The notes: generated by a model not told the origin, from the letters alone. A stretch of 45,263 nucleotides of DNA from Thermoanaerobaculia bacterium (GCA_017998715.1 JAGOCP010000003.1:1-45263), one strand, 5' to 3'. Numbered from the stretch's first letter, positions 33,908-43,014 are shown. Translations and numbers: made by a program.

Positions 33908-33931
33908 CACGGCGCTCGCGCGAGCGCCGTG
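33908..33931. promoter_or_regulatory. 24-bp perfect palindrome in the leader of the pseudokinase gene
   Basis: Uninterrupted palindrome CACGGCGCTCGC-GCGAGCGCCGTG, 22 bases upstream of ATG 33886 and downstream of the predicted promoter, so within the 5' leader. Could be an operator, or a hairpin ending the upstream mltG transcript. Confidence 0.5.
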
Positions 33932-33969
33932 TCAGGCAGGACCCTGTTATCGATGAGCTGCTGTGGGCT

Positions 33970-33998
33970 ATTCCACAGCGGATCGCGGGAACTGTCAA
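33970..33998 (-). promoter_or_regulatory. Sigma-70-like promoter of the pseudokinase gene
   Basis: On the minus strand TTGACA (33998-33993, perfect consensus), 17-base spacer, TGGAAT (33975-33970, four of six). It gives a leader of about 75 bases. The -10 lies inside a small inverted repeat CTGTGG/CCACAG (33961-33978). Confidence 0.6.
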
Positions 33999-34048
33999 TC
34001 TCGAACTTCCCGCGGCCTTGGCGCAGCGCGGGCGCCAGCGGGTGGGAA

Positions 34049-35143
34049 TCAGCGCCCGGCCGCGCGGGCACGCCACGGCCGCTTCTGCCAGCGTTCGACG
34101 TTGCGGTTGTGCTCCGCCAGGGAGTCGGCGAAGACATGGCTGCCGTCGTTGCGGCTGACGAAGTAGATATAGGAGACGTCGGCCGGTCGCGCCGCGGCCT
34201 GGAGGCTGGCGAGGCCGGGGGAGCAGATCGGGCCGGGTGGCAGACCGGCAACGCGATAGGTGTTCCACGGCGACTCCATGCGCAGGTCGCTCTTCGTCAG
34301 ATTGCCGTTCCAGCGGCCGAGGAGCTTCAAGGCGTGAATGATCGTCGGATCGGCATAGAGGCCGATGGCGAGACGCAGCCGGTTGGCGTATACCGCGGCG
34401 ATGAGCGGCCTTTCGGCATCGAGCTTCGCCTCCTTCTCGACCAGGCTGGCGAGGATCACCAACTCGCGCAGCGGTCGCGAATCCCCCGCCGCGCGCAGCG
34501 GGCGGACGCGGGAGTCGAACTGGCGGCGAAACGTGGCGACGAGGGTGTCGGCGATCTCGCGCTCGGACGTCCCCGGCGCGAAGCGATAGGTGTCGGGAAA
34601 GAGATAGCCCTCGAGATGCGCGGCCGCCGCGTCGAGATCGGCGATGCGCCCCGGGTTGGCGAACTCGGCGCGCAGCCGGGCGGCGTCGCCGAGACCGGCT
34701 GCGGCCAGAGCCGCGGCGCTCTCGTCGACGTCGAGCCCCTCGACGAGCGTGACGGCGATCGTACGGATCTCGCCGCGCTCGAGCTTGCCAAGGATCTCGA
34801 TCGTCGACATTCCGGCGGGAAGCTCATACTCGCCCGCCTTGAGGTGCGGGGCTCCGCGAGCCCAGCGCAGCCAGGCGCGAGCGAGCAGCGCCGGGCCGAT
34901 CCGCCCTTCGCCCTCGAGCCGGCGGAGGATGCCGCCAGCGCTTTCTCCCGGCGAGACGACGAAGAGAGCGCTGCCGCCGCCGCGCGGGCCGCTCTGCGGG
35001 CGGTGCAGCTCCCGCCACCCCCAACCGGCGACGGCGCCCGCGGCGAGGAGACCGAGGAGAAAGAGGCAGCCGAACAGGCGCAAGAGCCGCGCGAAGCAGC
35101 CGCGCTTCGCCGGTGCGGCCCCGGCTGTCGCGGGCGCCGTCAT
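34049..35143 (-). CDS. mltG: Endolytic murein transglycosylase
   Basis: A 364-residue inner-membrane enzyme that cuts nascent glycan strands and sets their length. A membrane helix lies at about 19-41, a LysM-like segment follows (about 55-110: GGILRRLEGEGRIG), and the YceG catalytic domain holds Glu226 in ILASLVEKEAKLDAERPLIAAVYANRL, with LFPDTYRF and SPWNTYRVAGLPPGPICSPG motifs. ATG 35143 overlaps the upstream ruvX stop (ATGA), the common pairing of these genes. The usual QSDPTV motif reads YADPTI. No terminator T-run is visible before the next minus-strand gene. Confidence 0.93.
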   Translation of the reverse strand: MTAPATAGAAPAKRGCFARLLRLFGCLFLLGLLAAGAVAGWGWRELHRPQSGPRGGGSALFVVSPGESAGGILRRLEGEGRIGPALLARAWLRWARGAPHLKAGEYELPAGMSTIEILGKLERGEIRTIAVTLVEGLDVDESAAALAAAGLGDAARLRAEFANPGRIADLDAAAAHLEGYLFPDTYRFAPGTSEREIADTLVATFRRQFDSRVRPLRAAGDSRPLRELVILASLVEKEAKLDAERPLIAAVYANRLRLAIGLYADPTIIHALKLLGRWNGNLTKSDLRMESPWNTYRVAGLPPGPICSPGLASLQAAARPADVSYIYFVSRNDGSHVFADSLAEHNRNVERWQKRPWRARAAGR

Positions 35144-35562
35144 GCCGGTCGGGTCCGCCGGCGGTCGAGCGCCTCCTGCAGGAGCAGCTGGGCGGCGAGC
35201 GCATCCCGGCGCTCGCGGCGTTTCTCCGGCGCGACGCCGGCCTCGCGCAGGCGATGGTCGGCCTCGCGACTGGTCAGGGTCTCGTCGATGGTCTCGACGG
35301 GCAGGCCGCAGAGGGCGCCCAGCCGGGCGGCGAAGCGCCGCGCCCGGACGGCCGGCGGACCGGCCGAGCCATCGCTGCGCAGGGGCTCGCCGACGACGAT
35401 CCAGGCGACCTGCTCGCGGTGGGCGATCGCGGCGATAGCGGCCAGGGCGCTCGCATCGTCGGTGCGCGCGAGGGTTTCGCTGGGCAGCGCGTAGGTGCCC
35501 TCCGGATCGGAAATAGCCACCCCGATTCTGCGTTCGCCGAAGTCGATTCCGAGGGCTCTCAT
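35140..35562 (-). CDS. ruvX: RuvX/YqgF family putative pre-16S rRNA nuclease
   Basis: A 140-residue RNase H-fold protein of the YqgF/RuvX family, involved in 16S rRNA 5' maturation. The first metal aspartate is in RALGIDFGERRIGVAISDPEGT, followed by VVGEPLRSDGSAGP, VETIDETLTSREAD with the second acidic residue, and DALAAQLLLQ with the last. ATG 35562 is chosen because the domain starts with MRALGIDFG; upstream in-frame Met codons give unstructured extensions. It diverges from the thiolase gene and is coupled to mltG. Confidence 0.92.
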   Translation of the reverse strand: MRALGIDFGERRIGVAISDPEGTYALPSETLARTDDASALAAIAAIAHREQVAWIVVGEPLRSDGSAGPPAVRARRFAARLGALCGLPVETIDETLTSREADHRLREAGVAPEKRRERRDALAAQLLLQEALDRRRTRPA

Positions 35563-35672
35563 GGGGCGGGAGGGTGGCAGCGCCTGTGTTAGCATTCGCG
35601 CGCTGTCCGGCGTCCCGGCGGTGATCTTGTAGGACGCCCCAGGCAATCCGCAAGTCCCGGAGGACATGGAAG

Positions 35673-36851
35673 ATGCACGAAGTGTTCATCCTCGCCGGCG
35701 CGCGCACCGCGATCGGCGCTTTCCAGGGTGTTTTTCGCGACCAGTCGGCGCCGAAGCTGGGCGCCCGCGCCCTTGCCGGCGCCATCGAGCGCGCCGGCGT
35801 CGCTCCGGCCGATCTACAGCAGGTCTACATGGGTTGTGTGCTGGCGGCCGGAATCGGGCAGGCACCAGCCCGGCAGGCGACGCTCGGTGCCGGCTGTCCG
35901 GAGTCGACCGGCGCCATCACCTTCAACAAAGTGTGTGGATCCGCCATGCGGGCCGTCATGTCGGCGGCGAACGACCTGCGCTGCGGCGACTTTTCGCTGG
36001 TCGCGGCCGGCGGCATGGAGAGCATGAGTCAGGCGCCCTATCTCGCGGCAGGAGTTCGCGACGGCCTGCGGCTCGGGGGCGGCAAGCTCATCGACTCCCT
36101 GGTGCACGACGGCCTGTGGGATCCCTACGGCGACAAGCACATGGGCAATTGCGCCGAAGTCTGCGCCCGGGAGTACAAGTTGACCCGGGAGGAGCAGGAT
36201 GCCTTCTCGCGCGAGAGCTACGCCCGGGCGCGCGCTGCGCAGGAGAGCGGACTCTTCGCTTCCGAGATCGTGCCCTACGAGATCGTCTCGCGCAAAGGCA
36301 CGACGGTCATCGATCGCGACGAAGAGCCCGGCAAGTCCGACCTCGAGAAGATGGCGGGCCTCAAGCCGGCGTTCGAGAAGGACGGCACGGTCACCGCCGC
36401 CAACGCCAGCAAGATCAACGACGGCGCGGCGGCGCTGGTGCTCGCGACCGGTGACGAGGTCAAGCGGCTCGGCGTCAAGCCGATCGCGCGGCTCGTCTCG
36501 CAGGCGTCGCACGCCCAGAAGCCGGAGTGGTTCACGACCGCGCCGGTAGCGGCGATCCGCAAGGCGCTCGACCGCGCCGGGCTGACGGTGGCCGACATCG
36601 ACCTGTTCGAGATCAACGAGGCGTTCGCCGTCGTCGCGCTCGCCTGCATGCGGGACCTGGGGATCGCGCACGAGAAGCTGAACGTGCGCGGTGGAGCCGT
36701 GGCCCTCGGCCATCCGATCGGAGCCTCCGGTGCGCGCATTCTCGTCACCCTCCTGGCTGCGCTCGAGGAGCGCGATCTTCGCCGGGGCTGCGCCGGCATC
36801 TGCATCGGCGGCGGCGAAGCGACCGCTGTGGTGGTCGAACGGCTCGCCTGA
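35673..36851 (+). CDS. Acetyl-CoA acetyltransferase (thiolase)
   Basis: A 392-residue thiolase that condenses or splits acetoacetyl-CoA. The acylated Cys88 is in FNKVCGSAMRAVMSA (serine-glycine-leucine in most family members is SAM here), the His is in GGAVALGHPIGASGARI and the second Cys377 is in GCAGICIGGGEA. AGG AGG at 35659-35663 sits 9 bases before ATG 35673; an earlier ATG at 35666 is in another frame. The stop overlaps the lptD ATG as TGATG, so lptD is translated from the same mRNA, an odd metabolic partner for an envelope gene. Confidence 0.93.
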   Translation: MHEVFILAGARTAIGAFQGVFRDQSAPKLGARALAGAIERAGVAPADLQQVYMGCVLAAGIGQAPARQATLGAGCPESTGAITFNKVCGSAMRAVMSAANDLRCGDFSLVAAGGMESMSQAPYLAAGVRDGLRLGGGKLIDSLVHDGLWDPYGDKHMGNCAEVCAREYKLTREEQDAFSRESYARARAAQESGLFASEIVPYEIVSRKGTTVIDRDEEPGKSDLEKMAGLKPAFEKDGTVTAANASKINDGAAALVLATGDEVKRLGVKPIARLVSQASHAQKPEWFTTAPVAAIRKALDRAGLTVADIDLFEINEAFAVVALACMRDLGIAHEKLNVRGGAVALGHPIGASGARILVTLLAALEERDLRRGCAGICIGGGEATAVVVERLA

Positions 36852-39205
36852 TGCGCCGTTTCCGCGGCCGGAACGCCCTCGCCGTGCTCGCCCCGTCCGC
36901 CTGGCTCGCAGCCGCTGCCGCGCTCGGCCTGGCGCTCGTGGCGCTGCCTGCAGGCGCCCGAGCGCAAGCAACGCCGCCGGCCGCAGCGGCGCCCGCCAGC
37001 GCTCCGGCGCCAGCAGCTGCGCCGGCAGCCGACAGAATCACGTTCGAGCTCAAGGTGCCGCAGGAGCGCGGTGGCGGCACGATCTCCGGGTCGGCGGCCG
37101 AGCTCGAGAGCTTCGGCGAAGCCCAAGTCACCGCGCTGGGCGCCGTGGAGATCCACTTCCGCGACGTCATCGTCCACGCCGAGCGGCTGTCGCTCGACCG
37201 CGACACGATGACGGTCCAGGCCGAGGGGGACGTGGTGTTCGATCAGGGGCCGCAACGGATCTCCGGCCAGCGTCTCGACTTCGATCTCGAGCAGCGCACC
37301 GGTACTTTCTGGCAGGCGACCGCCTTCGTCCACCCGGACTACTACTTCTCCGGCGACATCATCGCCAAGACCGGACCCAACGACTTCGCGGTGGACCACG
37401 GCGTCTTCACCTCCTGCACCGGCGACAAGACACCCGACTGGAGCTTCGCCATGTCCTCGGCGGAGGTCGAAGTCGAGGGCTATGCGCGAGTGAAGAACGC
37501 CCGGCTCAAGGTCAAGAAGCTGCCGGTCTTCTACTGGCCCTACATGCTCTGGCCGGCGAAGACCGAACGCACTTCGGGCATGCTGGTGCCGAACATCGGC
37601 TACTCCAAGCGTCGCGGCGAATATCTCGGGCTCGCCTGGTACCAGGTGCTCGGTCCGAGCTACGACAACACGATCTACGTCGACGGCTACAGCGAGGGCT
37701 TCTACGGCGCCGGCGACGAGTTTCGCTACCGCCCTTCGGAAACCACCAAAGGCAACGCGCGTTTCTACTTCTTCCACAACGAAGAGCTGCAGGAGGACGC
37801 CTGGCGGCTCGACTGGTCCCATGTCGCCGACAAGCTGCCTTTCGGCATGCGCGGTGTCGTCGACATTGAGCACTACAGCGACTTCGAGGTCTTCCGCGAC
37901 TTCGAACGCAGCGAGAGCCAGAACACCCGGCGCTACGTCTACTCGAACGCCTTCGTCTCCGGCAACTGGGGGGCGCACTCGCTCAACATCCTCGCCGACC
38001 GGCGGGAGACGTTCCTCGGCGACAACCAGGAAACCGTCCTGCAGAGCCAGTTGCCCGAAATCGCCTACCGCCTGCGCGAGCGCAAGCTCGGAACGAGCCC
38101 GTTCTACCTCTCGCTCGGCGCCACCGCGAACTACCTTTCGGCCGAGCGCGCCGGCTCCTACAGCACCGGCTATGGCCGGTTCGACCTGCAGCCCGAAGTG
38201 AAGTTGCCGCTGCGTCCGGCGCCCTGGCTTTCGCTCGCGGTCGCCGCCGGCGGGCGGGCCACCTGGTGGGGCGACAGCTATTCGACGCATGAGGTCGATC
38301 CGGAGACCGATGTCGGGTCGCAGCGCTGCGGCGACCAGTCGGTGCCCGACGACCAGCTCTATTGCGGAGACACGCTCACTCGGGTCTATCCCTCCGGCAG
38401 CGTCGAGATGGTCGGGCCGTCGTTCTCGCGCATCTTCGACACCGGTGGCAAGAGCTTCTCGAAGTTCAAGCACGTCATCGAACCGCGCTGGACCTACAGC
38501 TATCTCGGCGCCTTCGACGAACAGGACCGGGTAGCGCAGTTCGACGAGATCGACCTGCTCATTCCGAGCAACATCGCCGAGTTCGCGCTGGTCAACCGCC
38601 TCCTCGCCCGCCCGGCGGACGCCACGCAAGGGGGGGCGTTCGAGATCCTTTCCTTCGAGCTCTCGCAAGCCTACTCGTTCGACCAGACGCAGCCGCTGCA
38701 GAAGTCGCGCGACGGACTCACCACCGATTCGTCGAGCCCGTTGTTCGCGAAGCTCCGCTTCAATCCGAGCCGCGCCTTCAGCCTGCAGGCTCAGGCGGCC
38801 TACAACACGCTGTTCACCGGGCTCGATTCGACTTCGCTCTCCGGCACCGCGAAGCTCCGGCGCGGCAACCTCGGGCTTACCTGGTTCACCCGCTATGCCT
38901 CGGAGAGCTTCAACGACCCGACGCGCTCGGACACGATCTCCGACCAGATCCGCTTCAGCTTCGGGCTCGACATCCTGCCTTCGCGTCTGCGTCTCGACGG
39001 TCAGGTGAACTACGACGTCGAGAACGGCGACATCCAGCAGCAGCGCTACTTCCTCCACTACACCTCCCAGTGCTGGAGCGTGCAGCTCGAGGGACGTGAG
39101 TACACGCGCGGCCTGGTGGTCGACCGCGACTACCGCCTGTCGCTCACGCTCAAGAACGTCGGCTCGTTCCTGGACATCTCCGGCGGCGCGTCGAGCGGCG
39201 GCTGA
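36851..39205 (+). CDS. lptD: LPS-assembly protein LptD
   Basis: A 784-residue outer-membrane protein that inserts lipopolysaccharide in the outer leaflet. A signal peptide (Ala/Leu-rich, ending AGARAQA) is followed by a Pro/Ala-rich linker, an OstA-like jelly-roll (about 60-190: GEAQVTALGAVEIHFRDVIVHAERLSLD) and the beta-barrel. Family hallmarks are the FTSCTGDKTPDWSF, LPVFYWPYMLWPAK and RTSGMLVPNIGYSKRRGEYLGLAWYQ stretches and, near the end, HYTSQCWSVQLEG. Cysteine positions differ from E. coli, with one Cys in the C-terminal pair position. It begins at ATG 36851 in the thiolase stop. Strong evidence for an LPS-bearing diderm. Confidence 0.94.
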   Translation: MRRFRGRNALAVLAPSAWLAAAAALGLALVALPAGARAQATPPAAAAPASAPAPAAAPAADRITFELKVPQERGGGTISGSAAELESFGEAQVTALGAVEIHFRDVIVHAERLSLDRDTMTVQAEGDVVFDQGPQRISGQRLDFDLEQRTGTFWQATAFVHPDYYFSGDIIAKTGPNDFAVDHGVFTSCTGDKTPDWSFAMSSAEVEVEGYARVKNARLKVKKLPVFYWPYMLWPAKTERTSGMLVPNIGYSKRRGEYLGLAWYQVLGPSYDNTIYVDGYSEGFYGAGDEFRYRPSETTKGNARFYFFHNEELQEDAWRLDWSHVADKLPFGMRGVVDIEHYSDFEVFRDFERSESQNTRRYVYSNAFVSGNWGAHSLNILADRRETFLGDNQETVLQSQLPEIAYRLRERKLGTSPFYLSLGATANYLSAERAGSYSTGYGRFDLQPEVKLPLRPAPWLSLAVAAGGRATWWGDSYSTHEVDPETDVGSQRCGDQSVPDDQLYCGDTLTRVYPSGSVEMVGPSFSRIFDTGGKSFSKFKHVIEPRWTYSYLGAFDEQDRVAQFDEIDLLIPSNIAEFALVNRLLARPADATQGGAFEILSFELSQAYSFDQTQPLQKSRDGLTTDSSSPLFAKLRFNPSRAFSLQAQAAYNTLFTGLDSTSLSGTAKLRRGNLGLTWFTRYASESFNDPTRSDTISDQIRFSFGLDILPSRLRLDGQVNYDVENGDIQQQRYFLHYTSQCWSVQLEGREYTRGLVVDRDYRLSLTLKNVGSFLDISGGASSGG

Positions 39206-39221
39206 GGTCCGGCGGCGGTCG

Positions 39222-40058
39222 ATGCGGACGCTCGTTTTCGGCGGCACCGGAATCGTCGGCGGGGCCCTGGTGAGCGAGGGCCGGCGCCGCGGTTGGCCGG
39301 TTCTCGGCCTCTCCCACGCGCAGGGCGATATTTCCGACCCACGCCGGGTCGCAGACGCCTGCGCCGCATTCCGCCCCGCACTCATCGTCAATTGCGCCGC
39401 GTTTACCAAGGTCGATCTCTGCGAGACCGAGCGCGCGAGCGCCTTCGCCGTCAACGGCACGGCGGTGGGCCATCTCGTGCGCGCGGCGGAGGCTTCGGGA
39501 GCGCGTCTGGTCCATCTTTCGACCGACTACGTCTTCGACGGTCGCGCCACATCGCCCTATACCGAGGAGCACCCGACCGCGCCCCAGTCGGTCTACGGCG
39601 CCAGCAAGCTCGAGGGGGAGCGGCAGGCACTGGCGAGCGAGCGCTCCCTGGTGGTGCGGACCAGCTGGATCTTCGGTGCCCGGGGAGCGAACTTCGTCGA
39701 CACCATCGCCGGCCGGATCCGCAACGGTCAGAAGAGCTTTCGGGTCGTCGAGGATCAGGTCGGGGCGCCGACCTGGGCCCCCTTTCTGGCCAGAGCCGTG
39801 TCGGATCTGGGAGAATGGGGAATCACCGGGCTGGTGCACTATCAGAATCGGCCGGCGGTCTCTTGGTACGGGCTCGCGCGCGAGATCGCGCGGCGGCTCG
39901 ACCCGGCGGTCGAGGTGGTGCCGATCCCGACATCGGAGGCGCCGCGTCCGGCGCCCAGGCCGGCCTTTTCGGTGCTGGCGGTCGATCGTTTCGAGCAACT
40001 CGCGGGGCGCAACGTCGAGTCCTGGCAGGACGGGCTCGCGAAACATCTTGGGTCCTAG
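39222..40058 (+). CDS. rfbD: dTDP-4-dehydrorhamnose reductase
   Basis: A 278-residue SDR enzyme making dTDP-L-rhamnose from the 4-keto intermediate. It begins with FGGTGIVGGALVSEGRRRG, contains PALIVNCAAFTKVDLCETE, the LVHLSTDYVFDG motif, the catalytic YGASK tyrosine-lysine pair and VVRTSWIFGARGANFVDTI, all typical of RmlD. ATG 39222 has only a weak GGCGGCGG upstream. It opens a cluster of four sugar-nucleotide genes; rmlA, rmlB and rmlC are not in the window. Confidence 0.88.
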   Translation: MRTLVFGGTGIVGGALVSEGRRRGWPVLGLSHAQGDISDPRRVADACAAFRPALIVNCAAFTKVDLCETERASAFAVNGTAVGHLVRAAEASGARLVHLSTDYVFDGRATSPYTEEHPTAPQSVYGASKLEGERQALASERSLVVRTSWIFGARGANFVDTIAGRIRNGQKSFRVVEDQVGAPTWAPFLARAVSDLGEWGITGLVHYQNRPAVSWYGLAREIARRLDPAVEVVPIPTSEAPRPAPRPAFSVLAVDRFEQLAGRNVESWQDGLAKHLGS

Positions 40059-40074
40059 ACAAAGGAGCAGCTGA

Positions 40075-41043
40075 ATGCAACGCGTACTGATCACAGGTAT
40101 CACCGGCTTCGCGGGCTCGCATCTGGCCGAGCATTTTCTCGCCGACCACCCGGGAGTCGAGGTCTTCGGCACCTATCGCTGGCGCAGCCGGCGCGAGAAC
40201 ATCGAGGGCATCGAGGGCAAGGTCCGGCTGCTGGAGTGCGACCTCTCCGACATGACCGCGGTGCGCAATGCGCTCGAGACCAGCCGCCCGGACGCGATCT
40301 ACCACCTTGCGGCGCAGAGCTTCGTGCCGTCGTCTTGGGTGTCGCCCCTGCAGACCCTGACCGACAACATCTCCGGCCAGACGAACATCTTCGAAGCCGT
40401 GCGGTCGCTCGGCCTCGATCCGGCGATCCAGATCGCCTGCTCCTCGGAGGAGTACGGGCTGGTGCTGCCGGACGAGGTGCCGATCAAGGAGACCAATCCG
40501 CTGCGGCCGCTGTCGCCCTACGCGGTTTCCAAGGTGACTCAGGACTTCCTCGCCTACCAGTACTTCATGAGCTATGGCATCCGGGCGATCCGCACCCGCG
40601 GCTTCAACCACACCGGGCCGCGGCGCGGCGAAGTCTTCGTGACCTCGAACTTCGCCAAGCAGGTGGCGACGATCGAGGCGGGCAAGGCCCCGGCGGTCAT
40701 CAAGGTCGGCAATCTCGATGCCGTGCGCGACTTCACCGACGTGCGCGACATGGTGCGCGGCTACGTACTGGCGACCGAGAAGGGCAAGCCGGGCGAGGTC
40801 TACAACCTGGCTTCCGGCAAGGCGATCACCATCCGCGCCATGCTCGACAAGCTCATCGCCCTGGCCAAGGTGGAGGTCAAGGTCGAGACCGACCCGGCGC
40901 GGCTGCGCCCCTCGGACGTCGAGGTGCTGATCGGCGACTACTCGAAGTTCCACGCCGACACCGGCTGGGAGCCGAAGATCCCGTTCGATCAGACGCTCGA
41001 AGACCTCCTCAACTACTGGCGTCAGCGCATCGCGCGAAAGTAA
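40075..41043 (+). CDS. GDP-mannose 4,6-dehydratase-like extended SDR
   Basis: A 322-residue NAD(P)-dependent sugar-nucleotide enzyme. The Rossmann motif is GITGFAGSH (8-16), the active site has SSEEYG (123-128) and the Tyr149/Lys153 pair in SPYAVSK, and FNHTGPRRGEVFVTSNFAKQV and VGNLDAVRDFTDVRDMVRGYV identify the GDP-mannose dehydratase/reductase group. The last motif is more like GDP-6-deoxy-D-mannose reductase (RMD) than true Gmd, so it could be either. AAAGGAG lies 10 bases before the ATG. It is followed 7 bases later by a related gene, which may supply the other step. Confidence 0.82.
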   Translation: MQRVLITGITGFAGSHLAEHFLADHPGVEVFGTYRWRSRRENIEGIEGKVRLLECDLSDMTAVRNALETSRPDAIYHLAAQSFVPSSWVSPLQTLTDNISGQTNIFEAVRSLGLDPAIQIACSSEEYGLVLPDEVPIKETNPLRPLSPYAVSKVTQDFLAYQYFMSYGIRAIRTRGFNHTGPRRGEVFVTSNFAKQVATIEAGKAPAVIKVGNLDAVRDFTDVRDMVRGYVLATEKGKPGEVYNLASGKAITIRAMLDKLIALAKVEVKVETDPARLRPSDVEVLIGDYSKFHADTGWEPKIPFDQTLEDLLNYWRQRIARK

Positions 41044-41050
41044 CGCCCGG

Positions 41051-42019
41051 TTGCCCCTCCAGAAGCCGCCGTCGCCCGAAGCCGGTCGCTCGCCCTTGCG
41101 CATCCTCGTCACCGGTGCTACCGGCTTCGTGGGGCGGAAGTTGGCGGAACGGCTCGCGGCGGCGGGGCATCGGGTGGGCGCGGTGGCGATCGACCAGCAT
41201 CCGCTGCCGTTCGTTGCAGAGCGCTTCGCGGTCGACATCCGCGATGCGGCCTCGCTGGCAGCGGCGGTCACCCGCTTCTCGCCCGACCGCATCGTGCACC
41301 TCGCCGCGCTGTCGCATGTCGGCGAATCTTGGCGGCGGATTCCGGACTACTTCGCGATCAACGTGCTCGGCGTCGAGCACATTCTCGCCGCCGCGGACGA
41401 TTGTCCGGTGCTCTTCATGTCGAGCGCGGAAGTCTATGGTCTGGTGCCCGACGCCGAGCAACCGATCGCCGAGTCCCGCGCGCTCTCGCCGCGCACCCCC
41501 TACGCACTGACCAAAGCCGCTGCGGAGCGCCTGGCGCTCGCCGCCGGGGCGACGGTCGTGCGTTCGTTCAATCTGATCGGCGCCGGCCAGGCGCCGAACT
41601 TCGCACTGCCATCTTTCGCGACTCAGCTCGCGGCGATCGAACGTGGCGCGCCGCCGCAGCTCTCGGTGGGCAATCTCACGGCGCGGCGCGATTTCGTGCA
41701 CATCGAAGATGCGGTCTCGGCGCTCGTTCGGCTCGCCGAGCAGCCGCAACCTGGGGCCGTACTCAATCTCGCCAGCGGCGTCGACCATTCGATCGCCGAG
41801 CTTCTCGAACGCCTGATCGCCCTGTCGGGACTCTCCGTGCATTGCAAGGAAGACCCGGAGAAGCTGCGCCCCGTCGACGTGCCGCGCCTGTGCGGCGACG
41901 CCTCGCGGCTGCGCGCGCTCGCCTGGGAACCCGAACGCGGCGTCGACGCGGCGCTCGAGGATCTCTTCGCCGAGGCTCGGGCGCACCGAGACAGCGCCTT
42001 GGCGGAGGCAGGCGCATGA
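41051..42019 (+). CDS. Extended SDR sugar-nucleotide epimerase/reductase (RMD-like)
   Basis: A 322-residue NAD(P)-binding enzyme, related to the gene before it. Rossmann motif VTGATGFVGRKL, active-site SSAEVYG, PYALTK with the Tyr/Lys pair, and SVGNLTARRDFVHIEDAVSALV. The order in the operon and the RMD-like motif suggest it reduces or epimerises the product of the upstream enzyme. The start is uncertain: TTG 41051 gives 15 extra residues (MPLQKPPSPEAGRSP), while TTG 41096 gives an N-terminus of the usual length; neither has a ribosome binding site, so coupling to the previous gene is likely. Confidence 0.78.
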   Translation: MPLQKPPSPEAGRSPLRILVTGATGFVGRKLAERLAAAGHRVGAVAIDQHPLPFVAERFAVDIRDAASLAAAVTRFSPDRIVHLAALSHVGESWRRIPDYFAINVLGVEHILAAADDCPVLFMSSAEVYGLVPDAEQPIAESRALSPRTPYALTKAAAERLALAAGATVVRSFNLIGAGQAPNFALPSFATQLAAIERGAPPQLSVGNLTARRDFVHIEDAVSALVRLAEQPQPGAVLNLASGVDHSIAELLERLIALSGLSVHCKEDPEKLRPVDVPRLCGDASRLRALAWEPERGVDAALEDLFAEARAHRDSALAEAGA

Positions 42020-43014
42020 AGCTCCTCGTCACCGGCGCGACCGGCTTCCTCGGCCGGCGGACCGTCGCCGCCCTGGCGCCGCGCCATGAGCTCCGCCTGC
42101 TCGTGCGTCCAGCCGCGTCGCGCGAACGTTTTCCGGCCGGCGTCGAGTTCGTTCCCGGCGACGTCACCGACCGCGCGAGTCTGGCGGCGGCTGCGGCCGG
42201 CTGCGATGCCATCCTGCACGCCGCGGCGCTGGTGAAGATCGACGCTCCCGCGGCGGAGTTCGACCGGGTCAACGTCGGCGGACTCGAGAACGTCCTCGCG
42301 GTGGCGGCCGAAGCGCGAGTCGCGCGAATCCTCTACGTTTCGAGCTTCATCGCGCTTGGACCGACCGAACGGGGCCCCGGCGGCGTGCTCGACGAGCGGG
42401 TCGAGAGCGCGGACCGCGCCTGGATCAACGACTACGAGCGCACCAAGACGCTCTCCGACCTGCGTGCGCGGCGCGCCATCGCGGCGGGTGCGCCGCTCTC
42501 GGTCGTCTACCCGGGGGTGATCTACGGCCCGGGCGAGCTCACCGAAGGCAACATCCTGGTGCGTCACCTGCTGGACCTCGCGCACGGGCGGCTGCCGGCG
42601 CTGATGGGTAAACCCGAGCGGCGCTGGAACTACGTATTCGTCGACGACGTCGCCGCCGGTATCGTCGCGACTCTCGAACAGGAGAGTGCTGGCCGCCGCT
42701 ACATGCTCGGCGGAGAGAACGTCACTCAGGCCGAGCTCTACCGCCTGGTGGGCGAGATCGGCAAGATCCGCGTACCGCGCCTGCGCATGCCGGACCTGCT
42801 GGCGAGCGCGAGCGGAGCGGCGATGAAGGCCTGGGCGCGATGGACCGGCGGCGTTCCGCGACTCACCCCGGATCTGGTCGAGATCTATCGTCACGACTGG
42901 GCCTACGACTCCTCGACAGCCGTCCGCGAGCTCGGCTACAGCCCGAGGAGCCTGCGAGCCGGTCTGGAGACGACCGTCGCCTGGCTGAGGGAGACCGGGG
43001 CATGGCCGGCCTGA
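42016..43014 (+). CDS. NAD-dependent epimerase/dehydratase (HpnA/dihydroflavonol-reductase-like)
   Basis: A 332-residue extended SDR of the group that includes hopanoid-associated sugar epimerases (HpnA). It shows VTGATGFLGRRTV at the start, the VSSFIALGP segment with the catalytic Ser, the YERTK tyrosine-lysine pair, and YPGVIYGPGELTEGN near the substrate site. The C-terminal residues form the substrate pocket (PDLVEIYRHDWAYDSSTAVRELGY), a hallmark of that subgroup. ATGA overlap (42016-42019) with the previous gene, preceded by GGAGG. Product unknown; no hopanoid genes are seen nearby. Confidence 0.82.
   Translation: MKLLVTGATGFLGRRTVAALAPRHELRLLVRPAASRERFPAGVEFVPGDVTDRASLAAAAAGCDAILHAAALVKIDAPAAEFDRVNVGGLENVLAVAAEARVARILYVSSFIALGPTERGPGGVLDERVESADRAWINDYERTKTLSDLRARRAIAAGAPLSVVYPGVIYGPGELTEGNILVRHLLDLAHGRLPALMGKPERRWNYVFVDDVAAGIVATLEQESAGRRYMLGGENVTQAELYRLVGEIGKIRVPRLRMPDLLASASGAAMKAWARWTGGVPRLTPDLVEIYRHDWAYDSSTAVRELGYSPRSLRAGLETTVAWLRETGAWPA

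Noticed and set aside
35666-35668. ATG closer to the ribosome binding site of the thiolase gene
   Set aside because: It is in a different frame from the thiolase; the ATG at 35673 is in frame and at normal spacing.
36275-39460. Minus-strand open frame of about 1060 codons opposite thiolase and lptD
   Set aside because: It runs across two well-supported plus-strand genes, lacks any recognisable motif and a ribosome binding site, and is explained by GC-rich codon use.
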